Assembly (NCBI GenBank): GCA_963920765.1
Contig: OY987243.1
Coordinates: 33,169,060-33,233,059, forward strand
DNA from: Ulota crispa
Taxonomy: Eukaryota; Streptophyta; Bryopsida; Orthotrichales; Orthotrichaceae
Direction of reading: 5' to 3'
DNA length: 64,000 nucleotides
A program made the position numbers and the translations under genes. Numbering within the stretch: the stretch's first letter is position 1; every line of letters begins with the position of its first letter. Under the pieces are notes generated by a model that saw only the letters and a list, made by a program, of their open reading frames with translations, searched no databases and was not told where the DNA came from. Below, one piece after another: positions 1 through 16,939 of the stretch.

Positions 1-107
1 CTTGGAGCAGGCCCCAAATCTTCACCCTCTTGGTCGTTGACGTGGCTATATAGGGTGGCCCCTACGATGATGAAGATGAATGTAAAAGTACCAAACAACC
101 CCGCAAT
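1..107 (-). CDS. possible edge exon of an unidentified membrane protein
   Basis: Read on the minus strand, the first 107 bases are open in one frame and follow a good acceptor (TTGGGTTCAG ending at 108). The translation begins IAGLFGTFTFIFIIVGATLY, a convincing single membrane helix, followed by a polar tail (SHVNDQEGEDLGPAP) that runs off the window. I do not recognise the family. No upstream exon could be joined with confidence: the sequence to the right (142-520) is open in places but shows no start or motif I trust. It may be the last or an internal exon of a small membrane or organelle protein. A chance open frame is possible at this length. Confidence 0.33.
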   Translation of the reverse strand, partial: MAGLFGTFTFIFIIVGATLYSHVNDQEGEDLGPAP

Positions 108-1086
108 CTGAACCCAACAATGGAAAAAAACCAAATTTCAACTAATCACGTTTGAGAAATTTTTGGCCGGACGCTAGTCTGAACCGGGCCTCAGAATCAG
201 CAGAATCAGCAGAATCTTTCGGAGTGGGTTTGGACTTTAGGGTTTTCGAGATTTGAACCCCCCTTCGAGGTGAGGTACACAGCCAGGGAGGGTCCGGAGG
301 GAGGGAATTCGACAGCCACTCTGGCAGGTCGTCAAAAAAATATACTGCCAGGCGCATGTGCCCCGATTTGGCTCCTTTCACCTCGCCAGAATTTTGATTT
401 ATTCTTGTCAGAGAACACCCACTCCCCGGTCTCCCCCTTTGTTCTCGGAGACTCGGACCCTCCGTGTGTTGGAGGCTTTACCGCTTGCTTCGAGAACGGA
501 ACCCTCCAGCTTGGCAATCGATTGAGGTCAAAACTCTACATTAGGGGGCATCAATAGGGGCTTCAAATATCAATAGGTGACTCATATTGCGATTCATCTC
601 TGTGAATTCATTAGGGTTTCAGATATGTCATTCAGAGGCAATTTTGTTTACGTGAATGAAATTGGTGAACAAGTTAGTCAAGTCACCGTTCAAGTCCTCA
701 CGATCACTCATTCAAATATTTGAATTGTAGTGAACTACTCACCGCCCTTTCATCTCTGCCCACAATCACTAATTTCGTACGGATCCCTTGAACTCCATCA
801 TTGTTGCTTCTAATCTAGAACCCTTCATCTCCACAATTATCTGCTTCAAATCAAGATCTCTTCAGCTCCACCATTGTCGCTTCTTGCACATCGCGATTCC
901 TTGAATGACCTTGACTTGGCAATCAACTTTGCATCCAAACTATCTAAAGGCGTGGAGCAAGAGCCAAGAGGCAGGCAACAACACAACAGGCCCAGGCATG
1001 GGCAAGGGCACGGGCGCGAGAGCAACAAGAACACAATCGGAGCTAGCGGGAGAGGCTTGGAGGGAGAGGCTTCATGTCGTTCACGC

Positions 1087-1133
1087 GTGAACAAGCCATG
1101 AGGACCTCCTGGAGGTCCTCATGGCTCGTTCAC
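1087..1133. repeat. near-perfect 23-bp inverted repeat (hairpin)
   Basis: Arms 1087-1109 and 1111-1133 are reverse complements with one mismatch and a single-base spacer. The core is AGCCATGAGGACCTCC, then T, then GGAGGTCCTCATGGCT. The tight spacer makes it a strong cruciform or hairpin candidate. No T-tract or coding gene sits beside it, so a terminator role is unlikely. It may be a recombination product or the centre of a foldback element. Confidence 0.85.
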
Positions 1134-1189
1134 TTTTGTGACTTCACATTCACCATGAACGAAAACTTGTTCACGACCATTCGTTCACG

Positions 1190-1745
1190 GTTTTTTTGAG
1201 ATATCTGAAACTCCCTATTAGTGAACCGCAAGGTAACTCACCTCTAGACTTCACTCTTAATGTTATTCACGTGAGGAGTGAACTTCATGAATTCACTTTT
1301 GTGGCTTTGCACAACTCATTCACCTGCTTCCTCAAACCCTGAAACTTCTTTTGTAGAAACTTCTGCACACTCACAAGTGTTTTAGACTATGCGTGCGCAA
1401 TGGAACAAAAACAATTCACTAGTGAGCGGAGATCCTATGAGGTGAGAAGTTCAAAGGCCAAATTTTATGTTTGAAACCCCCTAATTTTTTTAGGTGACCC
1501 ATTGGAATTCACTTCGGTAAGTGCACTAGTGAACAACGAGATGAGTCACCTTTAGAATTCACTCCTGTGAACTTCAGAAACTCACTTTTGCACACCTTAT
1601 CCTCACGGGTTTCTCAGAGGCTTAGACCCCCAACTTGTGCACAAAACCATAATTGCAAACTCACACGTGTCTCAGACTTTGGGTATGCAAGTGAACAAAA
1701 ATAATTCACTAAGTGAGCTGGGACCTTGTGAGGTAAGAGACGCCC
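1190..1745. repeat. degenerate direct duplication, offset about 290 bp
   Basis: Two blocks share an ordered series of similar words: ACTCACAAGTGTTTTAGACT near 1369 against ACTCACACGTGTCTCAGACT near 1660. Each is followed by a matching GAACAAAAA-AATTCACTA and then a GATCCTATGAGGTGAGA / GGACCTTGTGAGGTAAGA box. Alignment by eye only; divergence is substantial. This looks like an old tandem duplication of non-coding DNA. Confidence 0.55.
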
Positions 1746-2192
1746 CCTATTCCTTGAATAAAACATTTCGTCCCTCCCCCAAAGCTTGTGTAAGCTGACC
1801 TAAAATCGTGTCAATAACCCCAAAAAGTCGAGAGCAAAGTTAAGCTTGGAAGCTGCAAAAGCACTAAGCAATAATTGAGATCATGATGGTGGAATATAAC
1901 TAAAATAATCAAGCATGACGTACATACCAAGACAGAGAAGGTCGATGCTTAACCAAGTGTAAATAAGGTCTCTGCCGTCACTTGGTACGAGTCCCAAGTG
2001 GTACAGAGCTTTTATCATTCAACACATATTATACTTTATGGAGGTACATCTGTGAGGAAAAAGATTAAAACATCTTCTTCCTCACCGCAAAAGACTTAGT
2101 GATAAGTCTCAAAATCCTCCTCTTTAGCCTCTCTCTCTCTCTCGTATCATGAAGTTCCTCTCTTGAAGTCCACTGATAGCTAGATTTAACAT

Positions 2193-6542
<4,350 letters not shown>

Positions 6543-6929
6543 GGTTCGCAGAAGCCTTGCAAACCCCAAATTGCGCACAAAAACCCTTGCAAACCCGAGC
6601 TGTTTCCACCAAAGCCAATTCTGCTGCGACCTGAGATTTGTTCCGAAAGCGAATATTACAAAGTGGGTGAGGTTGTGCGGGGCTACAAGATCCTGCTTGA
6701 GACGATCTCGACAAAGGAGACGATGAAAAGGAAAGAGAATTTGGCACGAGATGAGTATATGGGTAGAGCCCAGTTGTCTTCTTATGTGGCGAGCCGCTGC
6801 TGCTCTCCCTCGATAGGGTCAATGAGGTCTTACCGTGGAGCCGAATTCACGGTCCTAAGTTAGAATGGACATCTATGACCGTGGATTCCGGTTCACGTTG
6901 AGCATCTCCGGAATTGGATTGACAGGTCC
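6543..6929 (-). promoter_or_regulatory. KARI 5' untranslated region and proximal upstream DNA
   Basis: This is the gap between the KARI start codon and the AATATTG-rich element. It should hold the proximal promoter and leader. I could not place a TATA box or transcription start with confidence. The open frames here on both strands are shadows of the GC-richer first exon region. Confidence 0.4.
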
Positions 6930-8649
6930 ATCGGGAAAACAACCCCCTATATCAACAGTATTGATACAATATTAACGGATTTTCTGTCCTCAGCAGTACT
7001 GATGCAATATTGAAATTATGTTGTTATAGTATTGTAAAATTGGCACTTTTAGCAATATTGTAATGATTAATAATTTTGCAGTGTTGATGCAATGAGCCTC
7101 ATTGAAGCAATACTGCAGCATTGGTATATACTAGAATTTGTTTAGATCAATTTTACAAACAACCAATCAATTAAGATAAAGTTTATATTAATACAATATT
7201 GCACAAATATTGCTATATTTTTAATTTATATCCAATTACAATATTGTTGCAATACTAAAAATATACGCACATAATATTGAGGAATTCAGTATTGTTGTCA
7301 TATTGACTGCAACAATATTCTCAACTAAGAATTGTTTTGAATGTATATTGCAACTGTACAATTTACAATAATATTTTTGTGTTAAAACAATACTATGCAA
7401 GTAGTGCAAGAGAATAGGATTTTGGTACTCTTGCTTGAATGTGGAGGGCCCATTCTACAAGATGGAGAAGACTCATTCTTCACCTTGGCACGTGAAGAAT
7501 GAGTGGATGTGAAGGTGTTGCCTTCCCAAATGTTATTTACTATATGTTTGTAAATTACAATTATATTTTACTAATTCACTCTTATATTATGACTACTTCT
7601 ATACATTTGAGTATGATGGTTCAACCAATTTGCTAACTTTAATTATAGTTTTAGGAAAATTTGATGATCACATTTTTTATTAGACCTCATATTGGGATTG
7701 CAAGACTTCTTGGAGGGTATTGTGCAATGGATTTATTTTTAAACTTAATCTTCCACAATTTAGTGTTTTTTAAACTTACTAAACTTTGGCGACCATTAAG
7801 GAATAGTGAAACAATTGTTTTTAGAAAAACTTGATCTTAAAAAAGATCTTAATTAAGTTAAATTTCATTTCCAAAAATTTGTTGGACATTTTGAGCCTCC
7901 AATAAAAAATTATATGCAAAGTTCTAAGAGGGATTGAAAAGGAATTTTTCTTGAACATTTTCAAACACCCTCTCATGATTTTGTACATGACTCTTAAATG
8001 AATTATCAAAATTTGAAATGGTTTTTAAAAAATGAAATCTAACTTAATTTAACAGCTTTTTTAGTCCAAGGTATTCTAAAAAAGTTGTTTTACTATGCCA
8101 AAGTGGCCTTCAAAATTTGCTGATTTTACAAATCAAATGAAGAAGAATGAGAATAACTAGGTAAATTTCAATTTAACACTTTCATGTGCATATCCCAAAT
8201 CATGTGATGTAGTAATGAGGATACATTATGAGAACTTGAAAGTTAAGCGCCTTTAGGTTAGAGTAGCACCCGGATGAGTAACCCCTCGGGGATGTAGGTG
8301 CAATAGTAGAGCTCGTCGGGGGATCTCAGTGCAATAGTAGAGCTTGTGGCTTGCCATGCGTATGTTGAGTCTTTTATTTTTCTTATAAACTAAAAACAAA
8401 TAAATTGGAAGACGTCCTTTTTTTCCCCAAAGCATTATACAATATTGAAGCATGACTCTTTCATTCCTATATCAATACTGCTTTATTATATAGCACGTAA
8501 CATTGTCTACATATAGCAACAATATTGTCTATTTTAATTACTTGCAATATTGTTCCAGTATTGCATCAATATTCTACTATAAAGTCATTGCAGTTAGTAT
8601 TGATGCAATATTGATACAATACTGTACAGAGCATAGGTTTTTTTCCAAT
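6930..8649. mobile_element. non-autonomous element with AATATTG-rich subterminal repeats
   Basis: Both ends (about 6950-7400 and 8440-8640) are packed with variants of AATATTG/CAATATT and GTATTGATACAATA in both orientations. The outermost sequence is loosely inverted: ATCGGGAAAACAACC at 6930 against ATTGGAAAAAAACC read inward from 8649. Dense subterminal repeats like this are typical of hAT, CACTA and MULE derivatives. No coding sequence is visible inside. A clear target-site duplication was not found (GTCC occurs on both sides, offset), so the class is open and the ends are approximate. Confidence 0.6.
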
Positions 8650-9700
8650 GTCCCTTTTGTGATTTGTCGTCGGTTTTTGAGGAGCTTCATAGGAAGAATC
8701 CTTGCTGGAGACTTGATTCTAACACCTTGGCAGTCACGTCATCGACTTTGAATGAATTGGCAAGGAAGCCCTAGCGTTGAATCAATATGGCACTCAAGCA
8801 GTGATCCCAAATATGATTTTTACTTTGAGGTGGCAAAAAAGATTGCTAAAATGCTAAAATTTTCAAATTCAACACTGTTAAGTTCAAAAGTTTTCTAGCT
8901 GCATAATTTTCTTGGTAGCAATCCTGCAAAGTTTTGCCAATTTGAAGATTGCTACACTCAAGCTTTTAAGATTCTAGCAAATTTTTATCAAAAACTTATC
9001 TCAATTTGTAATTTGGCTACTATAACTTCAGAAAAAATGGGTGAAAAAAATGGATGAAATTTTAGGTTCTTCCCTCAATAAACACAAGGTTTGCCAAAAT
9101 TTGGATGAAAGCTAATAAAATTAGTATATTTTATGGATGGATGTGCACACATCATGGATTCTATCTATTTCTATCAAAATTTTCCCTACTTGCTTGCTTT
9201 ATTGGGTGCTTATGGTGCGACCAATAATAAAAAAAAGCTGCCCCACCTTATCTCCATTTGTGGGCTAAGGGGTGGGTCAAACCAAGAGCCACTTTATAAT
9301 AACCCTAGGAGCATCCACACCCATACTTGCCAAATTTGACACCCTAAAAGTGTACATTCTTTTTTGAAGATCTTTCAAAAAAATGGTCAATTGTTCTTGC
9401 TCATTAAATGTGTTTCTTGAATTGTTAATTGATCAATCATCAAGTGGAATGTAGGATAAAGCTCATCAAACTTAAGATAAATAGTGATTTCAAGGGTCAT
9501 TGCTTAACATGCTACAATTGAGTGTTGTGTGAACATTTTAAGAAATCTAGAATACTTACTATCTAAGTATAAAAAGTGTCAAATGTTTTGTGTGTAAGGG
9601 TGTGGATGTTTCAAGTGCATTCTAGGTCCAAATTGCTACATGCCCCAATCATAACACTAGTTCATTTTACTTTCATATTAAAGGAACTTAATCCTTAAAC
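8650..9700. other. intergenic, nothing recognised
   Basis: AT-rich sequence with only short open frames lacking motifs. I see no gene, RNA or repeat boundary here. Confidence 0.5.
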
Positions 9701-9774
9701 GTTGGGTTGGTCACCGCGACTAACCTGGCTATAGTGATTCTACATATATTTTGTAATGACTCTATAATGATTTG

Positions 9775-10344
9775 TCACGTGATGTGGCATCATGGCTATG
9801 CCACATTGGATGTATTTTATTAGTAGATGATTTTTGTTTTAGTAGTTTCAGGGAAGATTAGGGCCTTTGACACCTCATTCCATTTGACACCTCATTCTAT
9901 TTGACACCTCATTCTATTTGACACCTCATTCCATTTGATACCTCATTCCATTTGATACCTCATTCCATTTGATACCTCATTCCATTTGATACCTCATTCC
10001 ATTTGATACCTCATTCCATTTGATACCTCATTCCATTTGATACCTCAATTCATTTGACACCTCATTTCATTTGACACCTCATTCCATTTGGCACCTCATT
10101 CCATTTGGTACTTCATTTGAGGCCACTTAGGATTTGGGGTTAATTAAGGTACGTTACTTCCCTAATTTGGCATTTTTTGCCAAGTCAAGTCTTGTGAGGT
10201 GTTTTTGAGAAAAAGTATGCTTGCTATGTTTTCTTGAATTTTATACTATCTTTCACGTTTCTCCTTTTACTCTTGGATTCTTCCGTGAGCGAAGTGAGAG
10301 ATAACTTGACTGACACTTAAGTGCTTAAATTTCGTATCTTATCA
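9775..10344 (+). repeat. 5'-truncated LTR related to the gypsy LTR at 45716
   Basis: From the TCACGTGATGTGGCAT word near 9776 to TTATCA at 10344 this matches, in order, the second part of the LTR at 45830-46175. Shared words include GCTATGCCACATT, GAGGCCACTTAGG, TTTGCCAAGTCAAGTCTTGT, TTTTCTTGAATTTTATA and GTGAGAGATA. The LTR start (TTGAGAGCATATTTG) is absent on the left, so the copy is truncated or replaced there. It carries the expanded 17-bp minisatellite described separately. Two bases after its end is TGGCAAAAAATCCC, a possible but unassigned primer-binding site. Confidence 0.75.
9869..10115. repeat. 17-bp minisatellite inside the LTR, about 14 copies
   Basis: The unit GACACCTCATTCCATTT (with GATACC and TCTATTT variants) repeats head to tail about 14 times. 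The related LTR at 45917-45950 has only about two units at the same place, so the array expanded in this copy, or in the lineage leading to it, after divergence. Confidence 0.9.
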
Positions 10345-12700
10345 CTTGGCAAAAAATCCCGTTTTCATTTTAGTTCTTGAATGTTTGTGGTTACAGAGAT
10401 TTGAGATTTTTGAGTTTTTGGTTTCATTTGAGTATTTTGGAGCTTGATGTGAGCTTTGCCGGAGTACAGAGCGCCAGAGGTTGAGGTTCTGGACGGTGAG
10501 CTGGGGACACTCGGTGGAGAGCCTAGGGTTTGATTCCGGAACGACAGCAAGGCCGGGTGGACGCGGAGGCGCAACGAGCTGCGGAGCACGGCAGCCGCGT
10601 CGGAGGGGACAGACGGAGCAACGAGCAGGAGTTTCTAGATTCGGAGCCAAAGTTAGGGTTTCTGGATCTCGTCGGCAGGGAGGCTGAGGATTCCCGGAGG
10701 AGCAGCCGCGGGCGCGGTCGCAGCAGCTGGGGTCGCGTGGCCGCAGCACCAAGGAAAGAGCCGACGTCGAGGAGGCCACGCCAAGTCGACGGTGACCAGG
10801 AGCTCGAGTGCGACGAGAGGCGGGCCGCGGCAGCGCCGGCGCAGCTGCGAAGGCCGGAGCAGCGGCCAGAACGAAGCAGAGCGACGAACGTGGAAATTAG
10901 GGTTCGGAGACAGGTGCCGGGCGGAGCGACGTCGAGCGGCTCAGGAGCGGCGTTCGTGATCGGGAGGGCAGCTGAAGCCCGACCAGCGCCGGGGGACCGG
11001 ACCAGGCCAGCAGCGCCCGAGCTCCAGAGTTCAACCCATTCTTCATCCGGTTTTTCATCTGCAATATTTTCTCTCATACAATTTCAGCTGCTTGGGATCT
11101 GAAGGCCGGATATTTTGCCAGCAGTCTCGAGACTCGAGCAAACCCGAGTGGCGTTCCATTTTTGAGTCCATTTGAGGTTTTACATCACCTGCCTTACTCA
11201 CCAGGCTTTACATGGTCAGAAGTTTCAAACCCGAATACACATAAGCTTGGACTTTGAGCATTGTTTCTCATCCTTGATTGGAAATGTTTGGGTGAAATTT
11301 GCAAGAGTGGAAATTTCGGAATTTCAGCTGGAGTTCTTGAGAATCCTGACTTAATTACATCACTTGGACATTTTCAAAGCTATCCATTGGATTTTCATCA
11401 TCTAAATTCTACAACAAGTTTTTTCAAAGATTTGTTAAGTTTCTTGTGAAACTGGTGGACATTGGATTTGGGGGCATTGGAATTGCAAGTTGTTGCATTT
11501 TACTTTGTTACTTACCACCTACCGCATGCAAGTACTGGTTGTGTTGATTTCATTCTTTTTTTGTTTATCTGTTAAGTGATAGTTGTGGGTAAAAAAGAGG
11601 GAGCATATGTGGATAATAAGGTTGTCTAACACGCAATCTTTTAATGGGATGGCAGTAACCTTTAAGGTAAGCGGCTGAGGGTTAATACGTTTTCATTCTT
11701 GTTGTGGAACGACGTAGCCTGTTCTTTATACGTTATTGACCGGTTGTGCATGTTTCATTTCTGTTTATCTGTTGTTTGGAGAAGAGGATCCAAGATTTAT
11801 ATTTTGGATTCTGTCTTTTTATATATTCTTTGTTTGCAGATATTGTCCCATTTTGTGTTTTTGTTGGGAGTGGACGTATTGTGAGGGTAAAGTTGGGTTG
11901 TTTGTCGACGAGACTTTTATGTATGTGTTGGACATGTGCTCACTGGATATTATTATTGGTGAATTACACAATTTGGTGGTGATTGCAGGTTAAGTTGCCT
12001 TAAGTCTTTAAATAGTTGTAGATTGTCCTAAACCTATAAATAGTTGCAGGTACCTAAGTAATTTGTTTATGGTGTAGATTAAGAGTTGATATTATCAGTT
12101 TCCCTCACCAGATTACTTAGAGGGTGAGTACATTGAAAACTTTGGACCAACGATAAATACTGACAAGGTTTTTCAGCTTGATTTGGTGTCGGATACTACT
12201 AGTAGGTTTCAGGTCTTAAGTGTGAGCACGTTTGACGGTATAGAAGATGATTGTCGCGGTTCGGTGCGTGATTAATTCTTAGGACACGTAAAGAGATCTG
12301 TCTTTTTGATTGGAGGCTTTGCTTTTGCATATGGATGATGGAGAAGCTCGAAAGGTCACTTAGTTTTAATGATTGATTTGCCTTTGAACTTTTACTTCAG
12401 TATTTGGAATTTGAAGTTCTTCAAACCTATGAGTAGTGGACTCATGTTCATTAGCTTGAACTTCTTGAGGTGCAGCTTTACTAAGAGATATAAGTAGAGT
12501 TTATTTCAGCTCTCAAGGATGGAGCGGTAGTTGCTTTTGCCTCCTCATCTGTGAAAATGGAGGAAAAACCTAACGAGGATGATGGACCAGCTTTCAAAGA
12601 TCCTAACACCACAATGGCCACTACGACCTAAACTACATTAATGACTGGTGTCCGTCAATTCTGCTGTGAGTTAGGACTCCTTGCATTGGTCATGTAAATG
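10345..12700. other. GC-rich island and downstream DNA, function unclear
   Basis: About 10480-11040 is clearly GC-rich within AT-rich surroundings and contains several TTAGGGTT/AATTAGGGTT words. Because stops are rare at this composition, long frames open on both strands (10530-11102 plus; 10342-10779 and 10523-11077 minus), but none shows a domain, a biased codon pattern or a good splice structure I can trust. Downstream to 12700 there are coding-like scraps with stops. It could be a promoter/leader of a lost gene or the internal leader of a non-coding LTR element starting at 9775. Confidence 0.4.
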
Positions 12701-14327
12701 ACCAAAATTATTCAAATATTTTGTCAAAATGGTCAAGGTGAAAGGAAAATTTGTGGTTGTCAAATCAACATAACTTTAAGAAATGTAACTGTACAGTAAG
12801 AAATTTTATATTTAGTACTTTTTATTTTACAGGAAGTGAAACCAAGTCACGACTATAACAAGGGTCAGTAACTTTTAGTCAATCTTGGCAAAAAATTACA
12901 GTCAGAGGTTGGCAGATACGTGCTTGATATGCGTGTGATGGGGCTCAATTTTTATATGGACTGATACCTAGAGAGGTTCTACTGGTAATTGATATCCGTT
13001 AGATATATAATTTAAAAACTTCCATCTCTGCTCTAATACTAGAGCTCTTTAATTCTAGTTCTTGACCATAGACTTCCGATTGAGCACTTAAACCTGCATC
13101 ATTATATAATGAATTCTTTGTGCTAATGTCCTCCATCATATTTATTTTTCCATTCTCTAGTTGCAGATAAAATTATCCGCATACAAAATCATTAAAACGT
13201 ACAAGCGTACAATCGTGAATTACATACATATTACTGTAAAGGTCTATGCATTCAAAGCACATTTACACATTCAACACTAGAAAACAAAAAAGAACTAAAG
13301 TTTATTCAACTTCAAATCCACCATCACAAACAACTATATTCAATCTTCTATGTCATTTATAGCACAATCTAGTCTTAAAAAGCTCTTACACTCTGTGACT
13401 AGAACAAACAAATACGTCAACTAATGCCAGCAAAGACGTGTTGTTGCACTGCCTGTGACTAAACAACACCAAATTTGTACAAAAGCTCCAAACATCCACT
13501 CATCTCCTCTTTCCTTTCAGATACTCAACTGCTTATCACCATCTTCAGAAAGCCCAATTAGCATCTCATTCTGTGGGACATTGCAAAGGTCGTCATCAAT
13601 TATCAATTACAATGGAATCCACTTCTTACTATGCAATTTCTTTTTATTGGTGCCATCAGTGAAAATTAGCATATGTATTGAACATGACAAAAGCAATTGG
13701 TTGCCCTTCTAAGAATAAAAGACTTTTGAGCAAAATAAAATCATTCACACACATTTTCAAGAGTATGTTATTTCAAGGATTTGCTTCTTATATGCAACCG
13801 CGCTACAAAAAAACCAGCAATAACAGTCACAAAACTATATCAAAAGATAAAAATTGCAGTCTATTTTCAATAATCATTTCACAAGTTGACACACAATAAC
13901 CAAAATTCCCGATTTTTTTCTACACCTATAATATCTCACCTTAGGCTTAGTTACGATGTTAACCTCTATTGAAGCCAATAAAAAGATATTCCTGCATCAA
14001 GGATTCCAATAGACATTACAATTACAATATTTTCTTTTTGAAAATCAAAGGTCTCTAATCATAATTTAAAACCATCTCTTGTAATTGTGTGCCACTTTTG
14101 TTGAATCCGGAGTCCAATTCTTTAATATCTGAACATCTATCTATTATTGTAATATACACAGATACATGCGTCTATGTGCCTCATACTGCTTGCAGAAACC
14201 ACTGTATTAGGGATTGGTATCATGATGTTTATGTTCCAGTATACACACCACTAATGTTATTCTAATTTCAGCATTTGAATTCTCAAAACCAAAATCTAAC
14301 ATGTTGAGATTGCATTTGATCCACGTA
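12700..14327. other. intergenic, nothing recognised
   Basis: AT-rich; open frames at 13455-13899 are short and without motifs. It may hold the 3' end or flank of the minus-strand gene that follows. Confidence 0.4.
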
Positions 14328-16939
14328 TTAGTGTTGCAGCAATTGAACTTCAACTCTTCCATTACAAACGAGGTCAGGTATAAATCTCACCTGTCTTGAT
14401 TGAGGCTGCTGCAAATTTCCGGACAGTAGGGTGCGGAAATCTTGTCGATCCCCTATCCTTGTCAAGGAATCTCCATGCACTAGTTGTGCCTTTAATGCCC
14501 CAATCTCATTTTGAAGATTCAAAATAATGAGACGATCACCTGTTAACAACTTCGCATTAGACGAGTTAGTGGGCAGGCCTTTCGTTACTACCACCGTCAA
14601 TGTCCTTGTCGGAGAGTTCCAGTCAGCCACGTTAACTTTGGTGCGTGTCTTGATGTTGGTACTTAGACTAATACCACCGTCGATTTTGTCATGTTCATCA
14701 ACCCATCGTTTGTTGCTTTTGTGGTGTTTATCATGAGAATCTGACAATGGGTTCATAACTCCATGCACAACAGTGTTGTTCCTCAACCTTCTTTTTGACT
14801 TCCCTCCACACCCTTTGTGTCTGGACATTTCTGCCTGTACTTCTTTAGGATTTGGCAATCTCCTTAGCTTTGACCTCAACCTCTTACACACTCTCAATTC
14901 ACTAGTAGGTCTAGTTCTGCCAAAGTGTATGCTCTTGGCATAAGCGGAATTACAATCTGCTATCTTCTTGAATTATGGGCTCTCAAATTTAGAACACATA
15001 GAACGCCATATTTCATTGCTTATGTCTTTCAACTTTTGCTGATTGTTCTCAATCTTACCAAAAATATGTTTCCTCCTCAAAGTTACTCCTCTTGCAATTG
15101 AGTTTTTCACATTTTTGAACAACATAGGACGATTCAGCTATTATTTTGATTTTTGTCTCAGGTTGATGTTTTATAGACTGTATAGCTGGGTCAATAGTTT
15201 TTGACAACAACATCACGTCTTTTTGCCAGTAGTACAGCCTAGGATCTTTAGGCTTTAGCGTGTATTCATCAACCTCCAACTCATGTCAACTGAGTCCTGC
15301 CCAATAACGCATGTCTCCTTGTTTCACAAACTTTGCGTAATTTTTTTGTTGAATTCTTCTTTTCTCTGCCTCTGTTTTGATAGGGATGGCGGTCTCTGCC
15401 AACTGAAGTTGTGGTTTGTTGTCCTCCTCCTCTGAATGGTTTTCGCTGTTGCTGTCGTCTTCAAGGTCAAAGTCGTTGTCGTCATCGGGGCCATTGACAT
15501 ACATCAGCGGCTGCTGTTGGACAAGTGCTATTGCAACTTCAACACGTCTTGCATTCACGCTTTGAAGAATCTCCTGCACCCACTATCTCCCATCCACGGC
15601 AAGACAATGAGTCTTGTACTCTATTGACTATTACATAAACTATAATTCTGAATGCACAAGATAAAACCCTACGTTTCTCTCTGTTCTCTACATGCCAAGA
15701 TGTACGACCACACAAACTAGTAATGGCGCACAATTGCACTTCCCAAGTATTTGTTACCTATACAATATGTGCTTAGTCTCAATTAATTAGAGAAGAACTT
15801 GTTCCGCGTGCAAAGTAGCTGGAGACCTGACCGGTCTTGCATTACTGTCGTTTCGTTGTAATAATACATCGGGACTTCCAATGCTTTGCCCAGTCAAGCG
15901 TACACCATTAACGGCTTGTCCACTGTCTTCTCTTATTGCATCTACTTGTACACTGCGTTCTGGAATCTCCAAATGCCGAACTGGTTTGTCATTGTCATGA
16001 CCGCCATAACGACTAGTGGTTCTCTCCATTTTGGTGTCTCTATGATTTGTCATTATTAACTCACATCCAGCCTCACATCCACATGGTGGATGATTAAATC
16101 CACGAAATGCAGAGTTTCCTTGCATTTGTTAGTTTGAATCCATTGTTAAAATCCTCCCTGCCATTACAAACTCACATGATTAGTAGAACAAACGATTTCC
16201 TAGAATACTCTTCTGTAATATGAAACATAATGGTTTTGACGTCACACTAAGGTTCACATACAACTTGAAGGAATATATTTTGACCGATTACATGTTCAAG
16301 ACACAATTGATAACTTCATTCAATTTTATAGTAGTAGTTGGCAGTGTCAAGTGCAAAAGACATTACTCTGAGTACAATATGTCAACAACGTATTCTACCT
16401 ACAATACTTTTGTCATCTGTTGCCCATTAAATTAATGAAAATCAAGGTCCTCATTCTATCCACTCAGCCCATTTCACAAATACACCACAATTTCTGGAAA
16501 ATGACGTTGGAAACTTGCATTCTCCCTTTTTAGATAATGCTTACTAAATGTAGTTATGCTATATACAACAAGCTCCAATTCAATCAGTAATGAAGCTCAT
16601 ACAGCTTGGTCATTTGGTTGTTTCCTATAGTTATGGTCAGTACATCCACCTACTCTCACATTTGGAATGTAAACACGTAATTCTAACAGCCTACTCACAC
16701 AACACCATTCATCCTATGAATGCACGTATTACTTTGTCCTACAGACGATGAGGTGGCCACAACATTGCTTGCACGTTGTGGCATGATACCACTATTCATA
16801 GCAGATGCTGCCTCTGGAGTTAAAGAACTGGTAATAGCAGTTTGCATTGTTGAGTACCCTGCCCTCTCCGGTATCATATTCATTGTCATAGATGGTCGTG
16901 GACATTCCAAAAATTTGCTGCCCACTTGAACAGATGACG

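Larger units (their letters stand above)
108..2192. other. non-coding DNA left of the KARI gene, with hairpin and duplication
   Basis: No convincing gene. The segment 600-1740 is rich in recurring GTGAA/TTCAC words and includes a hairpin (1087-1133) and a degenerate direct duplication (about 1190-1450 and 1490-1740), which suggests the remains of a repeat. The part next to 2192 is the KARI 3' flank and holds a short CT run near 2127-2144, probably in the 3' untranslated region. Confidence 0.5.

Noticed and set aside
236-275. tRNA B-box-like word GGTTCAAATCTC on the minus strand
   Set aside because: No matching A box or closed acceptor stem nearby.
10342-11102. Long overlapping open frames on both strands in the GC-rich island
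   Set aside because: Stops are rare at this composition; neither strand shows a domain, start context or splice pattern.
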